A stretch of DNA of 64,000 nt from Candidatus Kirkpatrickella diaphorinae. GTDB taxonomy: Bacteria; Pseudomonadota; Alphaproteobacteria; Acetobacterales; Acetobacteraceae. Shown in pieces: positions 9,777 to 19,011 of the stretch; positions within the stretch are counted from its first letter, which is position 1, and every line of letters starts with the position of its first letter. Position numbers and translations under genes: made by a program. The stretch is taken from contig NZ_CP107052.1 of NCBI RefSeq assembly GCF_025736875.1, positions 1,816,501 through 1,880,500 of the forward strand, read 5' to 3'. Under the pieces are notes generated by a model. It was given only the letters and a program-made list of their open reading frames with translations. It searched no databases and was not told the origin of the DNA.

Positions 9777-10910
9777 ATGGCCACCAAAGTGGATTATTAT
9801 GAGGTGTTAGAGGTCACCCGCACCGCATCGCAGGCTGAGCTCAAAACAGCCTATCGCAAAATGGCGATGCGCTTTCACCCGGATCGTAATGCGGGGGATG
9901 CGGAGGCTGAACATAAATTCAAGCAGGTCAATGAGGCTTACGACGTCCTGAAGGATGAGCAGAAGCGCGCAGCTTATGACCGCTACGGACATGCGGCCTT
10001 TGATGGCAGTATGGGCGGTGGCGGCGGGTTTGGCGGGTTCGGCGCAGGCGGGTTTGAAGATATTTTCGATATGTTCGGCGATATGATGGGGGGCGGCCGA
10101 CGCCGCACGCGTCAGAGGTCGGGCAATGATGTCCAGACACAGCTCCATATCTCGCTGACGGAGGCTTTCTCCGGCGTAAAGAAGACTGTCAAATTTGCGA
10201 CGCGCGTCACCTGTGAATCATGTTCAGGCCGCGGCTCCGCGGACCCGAATAAAGGCAGTGTGCAATGCCCGACATGCCACGGCGCGGGCGCGGTGAGGGC
10301 GCAGCAGGGTTTCTTCCTCGTCGAGCGCCCCTGCCCGACCTGTCACGGCACCGGCAATGTCATCTCCGACCCTTGCAAAAAATGCCAGGGCGCCGGGACA
10401 ACCCCGACACAGCGTGAGCTTGAAATCGACATCCCGGCAGGCATCGAAGACGGGACACGCATGCGCGTCACAGGTGAGGGAGAGGCTGGCGGTCCGGGCG
10501 CGCAGGCTGGGGATCTGTATCTGCATATCTCAGTCGCCACCCATGCGCTGTTTCATCGGGAAGGGGCGAACATCCATTGCCGACTTCCGCTCCGCATGGC
10601 GCAGGCCGCCATGGGGGCGGAAATTGAGGTGCCCGTCATTGACGGCTCTCGCGCCAAGGTCAAAATCCCGGCGGGAAGTCAGGCGGGCGATCATTTCCGC
10701 CTCAAAGGCAAAGGGTTCTCGGTGCTGAGATCGTCCTCTCGCGGAGACATGTATCTTCAGCTTGCTGTTGAGACGCCGCGCCATCTGACGAAACGTCAGC
10801 GCGAATTGCTGGAGGCTTTTGAGGAAGAAGCGGGCGAAAACCAGGCACAGGCAAACCCGGAAAGCACGGGTTTTTTCTCGAAAGTTAAAGAATTTTTCGA
10901 CGGAAGGTAA
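9777..10910 (+). CDS. dnaJ: Co-chaperone DnaJ (Hsp40)
   Basis: Type I J-domain co-chaperone that delivers substrates to DnaK and stimulates its ATPase. Of 377 residues, 1-70 form the J domain with HPD at 34-36. A Gly/Phe-rich stretch (about 76-110) follows, then four zinc-binding CxxCxGxG repeats (CESCSGRG, CPTCHGAG, CPTCHGTG, CKKCQGAG, about 144-215), then the C-terminal beta domains. Full length and canonical. It follows dnaK by 192 bp containing a hairpin, and precedes dapB by 4 bp, so dnaJ and dapB are very likely co-transcribed. Confidence 0.97.
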   Translation: MATKVDYYEVLEVTRTASQAELKTAYRKMAMRFHPDRNAGDAEAEHKFKQVNEAYDVLKDEQKRAAYDRYGHAAFDGSMGGGGGFGGFGAGGFEDIFDMFGDMMGGGRRRTRQRSGNDVQTQLHISLTEAFSGVKKTVKFATRVTCESCSGRGSADPNKGSVQCPTCHGAGAVRAQQGFFLVERPCPTCHGTGNVISDPCKKCQGAGTTPTQRELEIDIPAGIEDGTRMRVTGEGEAGGPGAQAGDLYLHISVATHALFHREGANIHCRLPLRMAQAAMGAEIEVPVIDGSRAKVKIPAGSQAGDHFRLKGKGFSVLRSSSRGDMYLQLAVETPRHLTKRQRELLEAFEEEAGENQAQANPESTGFFSKVKEFFDGR

Positions 10911-10914
10911 AACC

Positions 10915-11655
10915 ATGCGCATCGGTGTTGCGGGCATCACAGGCCGTCTGGGTCGTCTTTGCGCGGAGGAAGTGCGGGCGCGAAACCTGACCCTCTCGGG
11001 CGGGACGTCACGGACGGAGAATGCAGCGGAAAATATCTTCTTTGCGATGGGCCGACTGGCTGCGTGTTCTGACGTCATCATTGATGTCAGTCACCACACG
11101 CTGATCCCGGAGCACGCGCGCGATCTTATCCGCCATAAATGTGCCTGGGTCATCGGCACGACCGGGATGGATGCGGCGGAAGAAGCCGTGATTACTGACG
11201 CTGCAAAACACATCCCTGTCCTGCGCGCGGCGAATTTCTCTCCTGGCCTGAATCTGCTGCTCGACATCGCCCGTCAACTTTCCGCTGCTTTGCCAGCGGG
11301 TGATTACGATGTGGATGTTACGGACATTCATCACCGTCAGAAAATCGACGCGCCTTCCGGCACAGCGAAAGCCGTGGGCGCGGCGATTGCGGCGGGTCGC
11401 GGCGTCAAATTGGAGGATGTCGCCCGTTATGACCCTTCCGGCCCGCGTCAAACGGGCCAGATCGGCTTTGCGGAATTACGCGCCGGACAAATAGTCGGGG
11501 AACATAGCGTGATTTTTACTTCGGGTGATGAGCAGATTACCATCAGCCACCGCGCCTTTGACCGTCGCGTTTTTGCCCGCGGCGCCGTCAATGCGGCATT
11601 GTGGTTACATAACCAGTCCGCTGGCCTGTTTAATATCGCGGACATCTACAAATAA
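10915..11655 (+). CDS. dapB: 4-hydroxy-tetrahydrodipicolinate reductase DapB
   Basis: DapB reduces the product of DapA to tetrahydrodipicolinate in lysine and meso-diaminopimelate biosynthesis, using NAD(P)H. The 246-residue protein starts at the ATG at 10915, giving MRIGVAGITGRLGRL with the dinucleotide-binding glycine loop; the frame extends further upstream, but inside dnaJ. Signature: HHRQKIDAPSGTA (139-151) with the catalytic HH pair, Lys143 and the SGT substrate loop. It ends in the usual NIADIYK tail and starts 4 bp after the dnaJ stop. An intrinsic terminator lies 46 bp beyond its stop. Confidence 0.95.
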   Translation: MRIGVAGITGRLGRLCAEEVRARNLTLSGGTSRTENAAENIFFAMGRLAACSDVIIDVSHHTLIPEHARDLIRHKCAWVIGTTGMDAAEEAVITDAAKHIPVLRAANFSPGLNLLLDIARQLSAALPAGDYDVDVTDIHHRQKIDAPSGTAKAVGAAIAAGRGVKLEDVARYDPSGPRQTGQIGFAELRAGQIVGEHSVIFTSGDEQITISHRAFDRRVFARGAVNAALWLHNQSAGLFNIADIYK

Positions 11656-11701
11656 AATAATTTCTCCGAATTACCCTTGACCCGTTCAAGCAATTCCGCC
11701 A

Positions 11702-11740
11702 AGCCAGTCTCTCCATTTTTCGTTGGAGAGATGGCTTTTT
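11702..11740 (+). terminator. Intrinsic terminator between dapB and metK
   Basis: Two stacked perfect arms, AGCCA/TGGCT (11702-11706 with 11732-11736) and TCTCTCCA/TGGAGAGA (11708-11715 with 11724-11731), form a 13-bp stem with one bulged G, followed by TTTTT (11736-11740). This should end the grpE/dnaK/dnaJ/dapB transcripts. Since metK begins only 42 bp later, it could instead act as a conditional attenuator if the metK promoter lies upstream. Confidence 0.75.
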
Positions 11741-11782
11741 GCCGTTTCTCCGTCCATCACTCATTCCCTGCGAGGTCCCTGA

Positions 11783-12970
11783 GTGCGTAATTACGGCGAT
11801 TTCCTTTTCACATCAGAATCCGTTTCTGAGGGCCATCCGGACAAGGTCGCGGACAGGATCAGCGATACTGTTCTGGACACTTTTCTCAGCGCTGACCCTG
11901 AAGCGCGCGTTGCGTGTGAAACCATGTGCACGACCAATCGCGTCGTCCTGGCGGGCGAAGTCCGCGGCCCGGCATCCGTCACATCCGACATGCTGGTTGA
12001 GCGCGCGCGCGACGCCATACGCGACATCGGTTATGATCAGGAGGGTTTCTCCTGGAAGACGGCCGACATCACATCATTTCTCCATGCGCAATCCGTCGAT
12101 ATTGCCAAAGGTGTGGATAGTGAAGGCAATAAGGATGAGGGCGCCGGTGACCAGGGCATCATGTTCGGTTTCGCCACACGTGAGACGGAACGCCTCATGC
12201 CTGCGCCGCTTTTCTATGCGCAATCCATCCTCGAAAAAATCCGCGATTACCGTAAAAGCGGCGATGCGCGGGGGGATGGGCTGCTGCCGGATGCGAAAAG
12301 CCAGGTGACCCTTCGCTATGTCGAGGGGAAGCCGGTCGCCGCGACATCCGTCGTTATCTCGACACAGCATGTTGAAGGCATGCGGCAGAATACCATCCGC
12401 GAAATGCTGCGCACCGTCGTCCGGGAAGTTCTCCCCGAAGGCTGGATGTGCAAGGAAGAGGAATTTTACGTCAATCCGACCGGCAATTTCGTTATTGGTG
12501 GGCCGGATGGTGATGCCGGGCTGACCGGACGTAAAATCATCGTTGATACTTATGGCGGCGCGGCCCCCCATGGCGGCGGTGCCTTCTCCGGAAAAGATCC
12601 CACCAAAGTAGATCGCTCCGCCGCCTATGCGGCGCGCTATCTGGCGAAAAATGTTGTCGCGGCTGATCTGGCCGATCGCTGCACAATTCAGCTCAGCTAC
12701 GCGATCGGCGTGTCCAAGCCTCTTTCTGTCTATGTTGATCTGGACGGAACGGGCAAGGATGTCGATGAGGCGCGCCTCGGGGACGTGCTGTATCAGATGG
12801 TCAATCTGTCACCTCGCGGCATCCGGGAGCATCTGCGCCTCAACCGGCCCATTTACGCGCCAACCTCGGCATATGGTCATTTTGGCCGTATCCCTGACCT
12901 GGCACTGGATAATTTCACGTGGGAGCAGACGGATCTGGTCGATGACCTGCGGCGGGCTTTCAATCGTTGA
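11783..12970 (+). CDS. metK: S-adenosylmethionine synthetase MetK
   Basis: MetK makes S-adenosylmethionine from methionine and ATP. The 395 residues contain [18 protein letters not shown] (11-28) with the ATP-contacting His18, [10 protein letters not shown] (about 117-126), and the loop [19 protein letters not shown] (about 262-280), all diagnostic. The start is a GTG at 11783, chosen because the next residues ([16 protein letters not shown]) match the usual MetK N-terminus. The gene is followed after 6 bp by trmB, whose product uses SAM, which points to co-transcription. Confidence 0.96.
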   Translation: MRNYGDFLFTSESVSEGHPDKVADRISDTVLDTFLSADPEARVACETMCTTNRVVLAGEVRGPASVTSDMLVERARDAIRDIGYDQEGFSWKTADITSFLHAQSVDIAKGVDSEGNKDEGAGDQGIMFGFATRETERLMPAPLFYAQSILEKIRDYRKSGDARGDGLLPDAKSQVTLRYVEGKPVAATSVVISTQHVEGMRQNTIREMLRTVVREVLPEGWMCKEEEFYVNPTGNFVIGGPDGDAGLTGRKIIVDTYGGAAPHGGGAFSGKDPTKVDRSAAYAARYLAKNVVAADLADRCTIQLSYAIGVSKPLSVYVDLDGTGKDVDEARLGDVLYQMVNLSPRGIREHLRLNRPIYAPTSAYGHFGRIPDLALDNFTWEQTDLVDDLRRAFNR

Positions 12971-12976
12971 GGCCCT

Positions 12977-13696
12977 GTGCTGATCAAATCTCTTTGCAAA
13001 CCACAACCTGACAAGCTTTATGGTCGGCCGCGAATCTACTCCCTGCGGCCCCGTCAGCAGCGCCTTCTTCATGAGGCGCTGCCGCGTTTCCGCCTGACGG
13101 CAGATCAAGCAACGACGCCTCATCGCGCCTTCAACGCCGCCCCGACGACACGTATTTTTCTCGAAATCGGGTTTGGCGGCGGTGAGCACGCTTTGGCGCA
13201 ATCTGAAGCCCATCCGGATTGCCTCTATATTGCATCCGAAGTTTTTGAAAACGGCCTGTGTTCTCTCCTCTCCCGCCTCGTGCCGGAGGGGCAGGAGGCA
13301 GGAGCGCCCCCACCTGATCGCCTGCGCCTGTGGCCGGAGGACGCGCGCCTGCTTTTGCGCGCCCTGCCTGACGCCTGTCTTGACCGCGTTTATCTGATGT
13401 TTCCTGACCCGTGGCCGAAGGCGCGTCACGCGAAGAGACGCTTCATCCATCCGGATAATATCGCGCTTCTGGCCCGCACCATGCGTCCGGGCGCGGAGTG
13501 GCGCATCGCAAGCGACCATCCTGTCTATCAGGAATGGGTGCAGGACGTGATGGCGTCACAAACAGCCTTCAAACGCATCGCCTTCGCCGAGGGTGAACGC
13601 CCGGATGGGTGGTCCGCAACACGATATGAAAGCAAGGCGTTGCGGGAGGGGCGTGTTCCGTTTTACTGGACTTATCAACGTTGTGAGACAACGTGA
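12977..13696 (+). CDS. trmB: tRNA (guanine-N7-)-methyltransferase TrmB
   Basis: SAM-dependent enzyme that makes m7G46 in the tRNA variable loop. The 239-residue protein has the SAM motif FLEIGFGGGEHA (about 56-67) and the TrmB signature YLMFPDPWPKARHAKRRFI (about 139-157) with the catalytic Asp. It starts at a GTG 6 bp after metK; no nearby ATG is better placed. Position behind metK couples cofactor supply and use. Confidence 0.93.
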   Translation: MLIKSLCKPQPDKLYGRPRIYSLRPRQQRLLHEALPRFRLTADQATTPHRAFNAAPTTRIFLEIGFGGGEHALAQSEAHPDCLYIASEVFENGLCSLLSRLVPEGQEAGAPPPDRLRLWPEDARLLLRALPDACLDRVYLMFPDPWPKARHAKRRFIHPDNIALLARTMRPGAEWRIASDHPVYQEWVQDVMASQTAFKRIAFAEGERPDGWSATRYESKALREGRVPFYWTYQRCETT

Positions 13697-13711
13697 AAGG
13701 TTGCGCAACCG

Positions 13712-15361
13712 ATGATGACATCTGAAATTGAGCGGGAGGAAATGTCATTCGACGTACTGATCGTCGGCGCCGGCCCTGCCGGTTTATCCGCCGCGATCCG
13801 CCTGAAGCAGCTCAAACCTGAAGCTTCCGTCTGCGTGCTTGAGAAAGGGAGTGAAGTCGGGGCGCATATCGTCTCCGGCGCGGTGATCGAGACACGTGGC
13901 CTGGATGAACTCCTCCCTGACTGGCGCGATCTCGACGCCCCGCTCCAGACGCAGGTAAGTTCTGAAAAATTTCTCTTCCTGACGGAGGAACGCGCCTTCG
14001 CTCTGCCATATTTCGAGCGACTCATGCCCGCTTTGTCAAATCATGGCAATTACGTCGTCAGTCTCGGCAGTTTCTGCCGCTTTCTGGCTGAACAGGCGGA
14101 AGCGCTGGGCGTTGAAATCTATCCCGGCTTTGCCGCCGCCACCCCGCTTATTGAAGATGACCGTTTATGCGGCGTCATTGTCGGGGATATGGGTGTTGGT
14201 CGCGACGGTGAGCCCGGGCCGCAATATGCGCCGGGTATGATCCTGCGCGCGCGTCAGACGATCCTCGCTGAAGGCGCACGCGGTTCCATCACTAAAGCCA
14301 TCATGGCGCGATATCATCTTCGAGAAAATGTCGACCCGCAGACATACGGTCTTGGCGTCAAGGAAGTGTGGGAAGTTCCGCCTGAGCAGCATCGTCCCGG
14401 CTTTGTGCAGCATAGTTTCGGCTGGCCCCTTGATGATCAGACCTATGGCGGCGCCTTCCTCTATCACTTCGGCGAAAATCTGGTCTCGTTCGGCTTTGTT
14501 GTCGGACTCGATTACCAAAACCCCTATCTCTCCCCATTTCATGAGATGCAGCGCGTCAAAACCCATCCCGCTTTTGCCGAACATTTCAAAAATGGCCGGC
14601 GATTGATCTACGGTGCGCGGGCTTTGTCAGAAGGCGGATTTCAATCCATCCCACGCCTTTCCTTCCCCGGCGGGATGCTGACCGGGGACACGGCTGGTTT
14701 CCTCAACGTCCCTAAAATCAAGGGTACGCACACGGCCATGAAATCCGGCATGTTGGCCGCGGAAGAAGCCGCCTCAGTGCTTGACGCGCCGGAAGGGCGC
14801 GCCGCCACGTCAGACCTCAATGCACGGCTCGAAAAAAGCTGGCTCGCCGATGAGCTTTATAAGGCGCGGAATTTCAGGCCCGCTTTCGCGCGGTGGGGTA
14901 CGCGGCTGGGCGCCATTTATGCCGGGCTTGATACGCTCTTATTCCGGGGACGCGCGCCCTGGACGCTGCATCATCGCCATCCCGACAATATTTCACTTCA
15001 GCCAGCGGCCACCAGTAAGGCGATTACCTACCCCAAGCCGGATGGCTCACTTACTTTTGACCTGACATCCTCCGTCTATCTCTCCGGCACAAATCATGAG
15101 GAGGACCAGCCCGTTCACCTTAAATTGCGCGACGCGTCGCTGTGGAAGGCGGTCAATCGCGACTTTTATGATTGTCCCGAGACCCGTTATTGCCCTGCCG
15201 GCGTTTATGAAACGATTGAAGTCCCGGAGGGACGCGCTCTTCAAATTAATGCGCAGAACTGTGTTCATTGTAAAAGCTGTGATATTAAAGACCCTGAACA
15301 AAACATTGATTGGTGCCCGCCCGAAGGTGGCGGCGGCCCCAATTACCCTGCCGGGATGTGA
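13712..15361 (+). CDS. Electron transfer flavoprotein-ubiquinone oxidoreductase
   Basis: Membrane-associated FAD/4Fe-4S protein that passes electrons from reduced ETF to ubiquinone. The 549 residues begin MMTSEIEREEMSFDVLIVGA, matching the ETF-QO N-terminus, with the GAGPAG FAD loop at 19-24. The C-terminal domain binds the 4Fe-4S cluster through Cys517, Cys520, Cys523 (CVHCKSC) and Cys535 (DWCPPEGGGGPNYPAG). It lies just upstream of etfB-etfA on the same strand, so the complete ETF branch is encoded together. Confidence 0.95.
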   Translation: MMTSEIEREEMSFDVLIVGAGPAGLSAAIRLKQLKPEASVCVLEKGSEVGAHIVSGAVIETRGLDELLPDWRDLDAPLQTQVSSEKFLFLTEERAFALPYFERLMPALSNHGNYVVSLGSFCRFLAEQAEALGVEIYPGFAAATPLIEDDRLCGVIVGDMGVGRDGEPGPQYAPGMILRARQTILAEGARGSITKAIMARYHLRENVDPQTYGLGVKEVWEVPPEQHRPGFVQHSFGWPLDDQTYGGAFLYHFGENLVSFGFVVGLDYQNPYLSPFHEMQRVKTHPAFAEHFKNGRRLIYGARALSEGGFQSIPRLSFPGGMLTGDTAGFLNVPKIKGTHTAMKSGMLAAEEAASVLDAPEGRAATSDLNARLEKSWLADELYKARNFRPAFARWGTRLGAIYAGLDTLLFRGRAPWTLHHRHPDNISLQPAATSKAITYPKPDGSLTFDLTSSVYLSGTNHEEDQPVHLKLRDASLWKAVNRDFYDCPETRYCPAGVYETIEVPEGRALQINAQNCVHCKSCDIKDPEQNIDWCPPEGGGGPNYPAGM

Positions 15362-15415
15362 CCACAATTACGTTGTTGTCTGTCCTGCGCCGTTATTTAT
15401 ACGAGTGAGAGCGTG

Positions 15416-16165
15416 ATGAAGATTATAGTCCCGGTCAAACGCGTGATCGATTACAACGTCAAGCCGCGGGTCAAGGCCGATCAAACGGGCGTTGAGACGC
15501 AAGGCGTCAAAATGTCGATCAATCCGTTTGACGAAATTGCGGTTGAAGAAGCCGTCCGGTTAAAGGAAAAAGGTCAGGCATCCGAGGTGGTGGTGGTATC
15601 CATCGGCCCGGCAGAGAGCCAGCCCATCTTGCGCAACGCCATGGCAATGGGTGCGGACCGGGCTGTTCTTGTCCAGACGCAGGACGCGGTTGAGCCGTTG
15701 GGCGTCGCCAAGCTTTTGAAAGCGATTATCCTCAAGGAAGCCGCCAACCTCGTCATTATGGGCAAGCAGGCCATTGATGATGATATGAATGCCACAGGCC
15801 AGATCCTGGCCGCGCAACTGGATTGGCCGCAGGCGACTTTTGCAAGCCAGGTCGCGCTGGCCGATGGCAAAATCGAGGTGTCTCGGGAGATTGATTCCGG
15901 CACGGAGCGGCTCCGTCTTTCCCTCCCCGCTGTCGTCACGGCGGATCTCCGCCTGAATGAACCGCGATATGCCACCATGCCGAATATCATGAAGGCCAAG
16001 AGGAAGCCGCTTGAAACCATTGAAGCCGCGTCTCTGGGCGTCGATTTCGCCCCGCGTCTCGATATCGTCAAAGTCGTCGAACCGACGGAGCGCCAGGCCG
16101 GCATCATCGTGTCCTCGGTTGAGGAACTGGTCGAAAAACTCCGTACCGAAGCAAAGGTCGTCTGA
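15416..16165 (+). CDS. etfB: Electron transfer flavoprotein subunit beta
   Basis: Small (beta) subunit of ETF, which shuttles electrons from acyl-CoA and related dehydrogenases to ETF-QO. The 249 residues start [20 protein letters not shown] and contain [22 protein letters not shown] and the AMP/dimer region [16 protein letters not shown] (about 115-130), then the recognition-loop segment [20 protein letters not shown] (about 181-200). I use the ATG at 15416 rather than the GTG one codon before it. etfA follows after 2 bp. Confidence 0.95.
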   Translation: MKIIVPVKRVIDYNVKPRVKADQTGVETQGVKMSINPFDEIAVEEAVRLKEKGQASEVVVVSIGPAESQPILRNAMAMGADRAVLVQTQDAVEPLGVAKLLKAIILKEAANLVIMGKQAIDDDMNATGQILAAQLDWPQATFASQVALADGKIEVSREIDSGTERLRLSLPAVVTADLRLNEPRYATMPNIMKAKRKPLETIEAASLGVDFAPRLDIVKVVEPTERQAGIIVSSVEELVEKLRTEAKVV

Positions 16166-16167
16166 GT

Positions 16168-17085
16168 ATGACAGCGCTTGTTATCATCGAAATCGAGGCC
16201 GGTAAGGTCAAACCCGCCAGTCGCTCCGCCATCACAGCGGCGCGTCAAATAGGTGACGTCCACGCCATTCTTTTCGGCGATGGCGATGTGACGCCCCTCC
16301 GCCAGCTTGAGGGTGTCGCGAAAATCCTGCACGTGCCCTCTATCGCTTTGATCGCAGAGGATACGGCGGCGTTCATCGCGAAGAGGGCTGGCGATTACAC
16401 CCATATCATCGGCGCAGCGACGGCCCTATCGAAAAACCTCCTGCCACGCCTGGCGGGGTTATGTGACGTGCAGCCCATCACGGAAGTGATCGAAATATTG
16501 GATGCGTCAAATTTTGTGCGTCCGATTTATGCGGGCAATGCGCTTGCCACGGTCCGCTCTCGCGATAATCTGAAGATCCTGACGGTGCGCGCCGCAAATT
16601 TTGATCCTACGCCGGATCTTGATTCGGGCTCGGCCGACGTCGAAATACTGACGTCGGAGGCTGGTACTAGCAAAGCCGAACTTCTGGGTGTTGAACTGAC
16701 GCAATCTGACCGTCCGGAGCTGGAATCAGCGCGCGTCGTGATCTCCGGCGGTCGAGGCCTCAAAGATGCGGAAAATTTCAAGCTGCTGGACGGCATCGCA
16801 ACGCAGCTTAATGCAGCGATCGGCGCATCACGCGCTGCCGTTGATGCCGGGTTCGCCCCGAATGAGATGCAGGTCGGCCAGACGGGTAAAATCGTCGCGC
16901 CGGAGCTTTATATTGCTGTCGGTTTATCTGGCGCCATCCAGCATCTTGCGGGCATGAAAGATAGTCGCGTTATCGTCGCGATCAATATGGACCCTGAGGC
17001 GCCCATATTCAAAGTGGCGGATTACGGGCTTGTCGGCGATCTCTTCGAGGTGCTGCCGCAACTCGAAAAATCTCTCAACGCCTAG
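16168..17085 (+). CDS. etfA: Electron transfer flavoprotein subunit alpha
   Basis: Large (alpha) subunit of ETF, which carries the FAD. The 305-residue protein has a variable N-terminal domain and the conserved C-terminal FAD domain: VISGGRGLKDAENFKLLDG (about 191-209), GQTGKIVAPELYIAVGLSGA (about 236-255), then MKDSRVIVAINMDPEAPIF and ADYGLVGDLFEVLP. Complete and of normal length; it is the last gene of the ETF-QO/etfB/etfA run. No clear intrinsic terminator follows. Confidence 0.95.
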   Translation: MTALVIIEIEAGKVKPASRSAITAARQIGDVHAILFGDGDVTPLRQLEGVAKILHVPSIALIAEDTAAFIAKRAGDYTHIIGAATALSKNLLPRLAGLCDVQPITEVIEILDASNFVRPIYAGNALATVRSRDNLKILTVRAANFDPTPDLDSGSADVEILTSEAGTSKAELLGVELTQSDRPELESARVVISGGRGLKDAENFKLLDGIATQLNAAIGASRAAVDAGFAPNEMQVGQTGKIVAPELYIAVGLSGAIQHLAGMKDSRVIVAINMDPEAPIFKVADYGLVGDLFEVLPQLEKSLNA

Positions 17086-17119
17086 GCGTACTGCTTCGCA
17101 ATCGGGAGAAGGGCTTTAC

Positions 17120-17272
17120 ATGAACATCGCGTATCTGCGTGAGATGATCATGAAAGCCCTGATCCTTCAGTACCGTCCGCCGACGCGGCAATACGCTTCT
17201 GAGCAGTTTGCGGCCCGCCGTCATTCCGGAAACAGATCCGCCACACATCGCAAACGAAACGCGGATTTCTGA
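17120..17272 (+). CDS. Possible 50-codon small ORF downstream of etfA
   Basis: An ATG at 17120 is preceded by GGAGAAGGG about 7 bases upstream and opens 50 codons: MNIAYLREMIMKALILQYRP, then an Arg/Ser-rich tail ending RKRNADF. The ribosome-binding site is good, but the Arg-rich tail looks like random GC-rich sequence and I recognise no family. It lies between etfA and the phosphohexomutase on the same strand and could be a short translated leader. Low confidence. Confidence 0.25.
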   Translation: MNIAYLREMIMKALILQYRPPTRQYASEQFAARRHSGNRSATHRKRNADF

Positions 17273-17338
17273 CCGCTATTGTCCGGCCTCCCGATGCTGT
17301 ATCCTCCGGACACAACTGAAGCGGAGCGTAAGACCAAT

Positions 17339-18799
17339 ATGCTGATCTCATCCAGGATGGAGGAAAGCGGCGTGGCCTTCGGCACAAGCGGTGCACGTGG
17401 TCTCGTCAGTGCCATGACGGATCGGCTCTGCTTTGCCTATGTGACCGGCTATTTGCAGTGGATGCGCGAGGTCGGCGCCTTTTTGCCCGGGATGGAAGTC
17501 GCTTTGGCAGGGGATCTACGCCCCAGTGCACCCCGGATTTTACGTGCCTGCATGGCGGCCGTGCGAAAATCCGGGGGGCAAGTTCTGTTTTGCGGGTTCG
17601 TCCCGACACCCTGCCTCAGTCTCACCGCTTTCAGGAAAAAGATCCCGTCCCTCATGGTGACGGGCAGCCATATTCCGGCGGACCGGAACGGGATCAAATT
17701 CAATCGTGAAAGTCAGGAATTTTCGAAGGAAGATGAAGCAGGCATGCGCCGACAGCATGTCACCCTTCCGGCAGAACTGTTCAATAGTTCAGGCGATCTA
17801 ATCACCGCGCCGGAGCTGCCTGCGCCCATCGACGCGGTCACGCCCTTCCTCGCAAGATATCGTGATTTCTTCGGTGAAAACGCCCTGCAGGATATGGTGA
17901 TCGGAGTCTATCAGCATAGTTCAGTCGCGCGTGACCTGATGGTTGATCTCATCAATGCACTTGGCGGACGCGCCGTGCCTTTCGGGCGTGAAACGACGTT
18001 TCATCCCATCGACACGGAAGCGCTCGCGCCGGAAGATACTGCGTTGCTACAGGATTGGGCGGCGCGTCACAATGTCATGGCCATTATCTCCTCAGATGGC
18101 GACGCAGACCGACCGCTTCTGACAGACCAACACGGAAACATGATCCGCGGCGACATTATGGGACTGGTTACCGCACGTCTATTAAAGGCGGCGTTTGTCG
18201 CCACGCCGGTGACAAGTAATACAATGTTGGAGTTAAGTCAGGCCGTACCCCGCATTGCACGCACAAAAATTGGTTCACCTTACGTGCTCGCCGCCATGCC
18301 CGACCATGCGCAGATGCCGGAGAGAGCCATTATTGGTTATGAAGCGAATGGTGGGTTGATTTTGGGACAACGCCTCACCTCCGGCCAACATGTCTTGGAG
18401 GCGTTGCCGACGCGGGATTTTGCCTTGCCCCTTCTCGCTACGCTCATTTCAGCCCGAACTTACGGGAATGACTTAACCCGCCTGGTCAACGCCCTTCCCA
18501 AACGTGTGACCGCGTCAGCCTGCCTCAAAAACATGCCACTGGATCGTGGGCTGGCGCTGGTCGCGCATGTGACAGCCTGCGCGGGGACAGAGGCATACAA
18601 GGCGACATTGGGGATCAATGGCCATCTGGACCATATTGATGAGTTGGATGGCACAAGGATGTTTTTCACCTCAGGGGTAATCCTGCATATCCGCCCATCT
18701 GGAAACGCGCCGGAATTGCGAGTTTATGTTGAGGCGAGCACCCAGGCGGAAGCAGATCGCCTCCTTGAGGCGGCAGAGTCCTATATTCTGACGCGGTAG
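17339..18799 (+). CDS. Phosphohexomutase (phosphomannomutase/phosphoglucomutase family)
   Basis: Member of the alpha-D-phosphohexomutase family, which moves phosphate between C1 and C6 of a hexose (mannose- or glucose-phosphate), supplying nucleotide sugars for polysaccharide. With the ATG at 17339 it has 486 residues. It starts close to GVAFGTSGARGLV and has the catalytic phosphoserine loop VTGSHIPADRNGIKF (Ser110), the metal loop SSDGDADRPLL, and the sugar-recognition motif GYEANGG. Upstream TTG (17279) and ATG (17294) starts exist; the chosen one matches where homology-like sequence begins. Substrate (manB/pgm type) cannot be fixed from sequence. Confidence 0.85.
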   Translation: MLISSRMEESGVAFGTSGARGLVSAMTDRLCFAYVTGYLQWMREVGAFLPGMEVALAGDLRPSAPRILRACMAAVRKSGGQVLFCGFVPTPCLSLTAFRKKIPSLMVTGSHIPADRNGIKFNRESQEFSKEDEAGMRRQHVTLPAELFNSSGDLITAPELPAPIDAVTPFLARYRDFFGENALQDMVIGVYQHSSVARDLMVDLINALGGRAVPFGRETTFHPIDTEALAPEDTALLQDWAARHNVMAIISSDGDADRPLLTDQHGNMIRGDIMGLVTARLLKAAFVATPVTSNTMLELSQAVPRIARTKIGSPYVLAAMPDHAQMPERAIIGYEANGGLILGQRLTSGQHVLEALPTRDFALPLLATLISARTYGNDLTRLVNALPKRVTASACLKNMPLDRGLALVAHVTACAGTEAYKATLGINGHLDHIDELDGTRMFFTSGVILHIRPSGNAPELRVYVEASTQAEADRLLEAAESYILTR

Positions 18800-18854
18800 A
18801 ACATTGCCCTAACGGCACGTGCAGCGCCGCGCTAAAATTCAGAATTTCGAGAAA

Positions 18855-18930
18855 TGGTGGAGCCAATCGGGATCGAACCGACGACCTCCTGAATGCCATT
18901 CAGGCGCTCTACCAACTGAGCTATGGCCCC
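18855..18930 (-). tRNA. tRNA-Ala, anticodon GGC
   Basis: The minus-strand 76-nt sequence folds as a full cloverleaf. Acceptor GGGGCCA pairs with TGGCTCC (one G-U pair), the D arm has AGCTCAGTTGGTAGAGC, the anticodon stem CCTGA/TCAGG encloses loop ATGGCAT (anticodon GGC, alanine), and the T arm has GGTTCGATCCC. The terminal CCA is encoded. It lies between the convergently arranged phosphohexomutase and maf, with its own promoter upstream. Confidence 0.97.
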
Positions 18931-18961
18931 GCTTTTTAGCGGATATCTCACCGTGGAGCTT

Positions 18962-18990
18962 CGTATAACGGGCTGTTAGGAGGCTGGCAA
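18962..18990 (-). promoter_or_regulatory. Promoter of tRNA-Ala(GGC)
   Basis: On the minus strand TTGCCA (18985-18990) and TATACG (18962-18967) are 17 bp apart, giving a predicted start near 18955, about 25 nt upstream of the mature tRNA 5' end. Four of six bases match each sigma70 consensus box. Confidence 0.5.
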
Positions 18991-19011
18991 GTCCTAACTT
19001 GCTGAAACACA

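Noticed and set aside
11656-11782. SAM riboswitch in the metK leader
   Set aside because: I could not match conserved SAM-I, SAM-II or SAM/SAH cores; only a terminator stem is clear.
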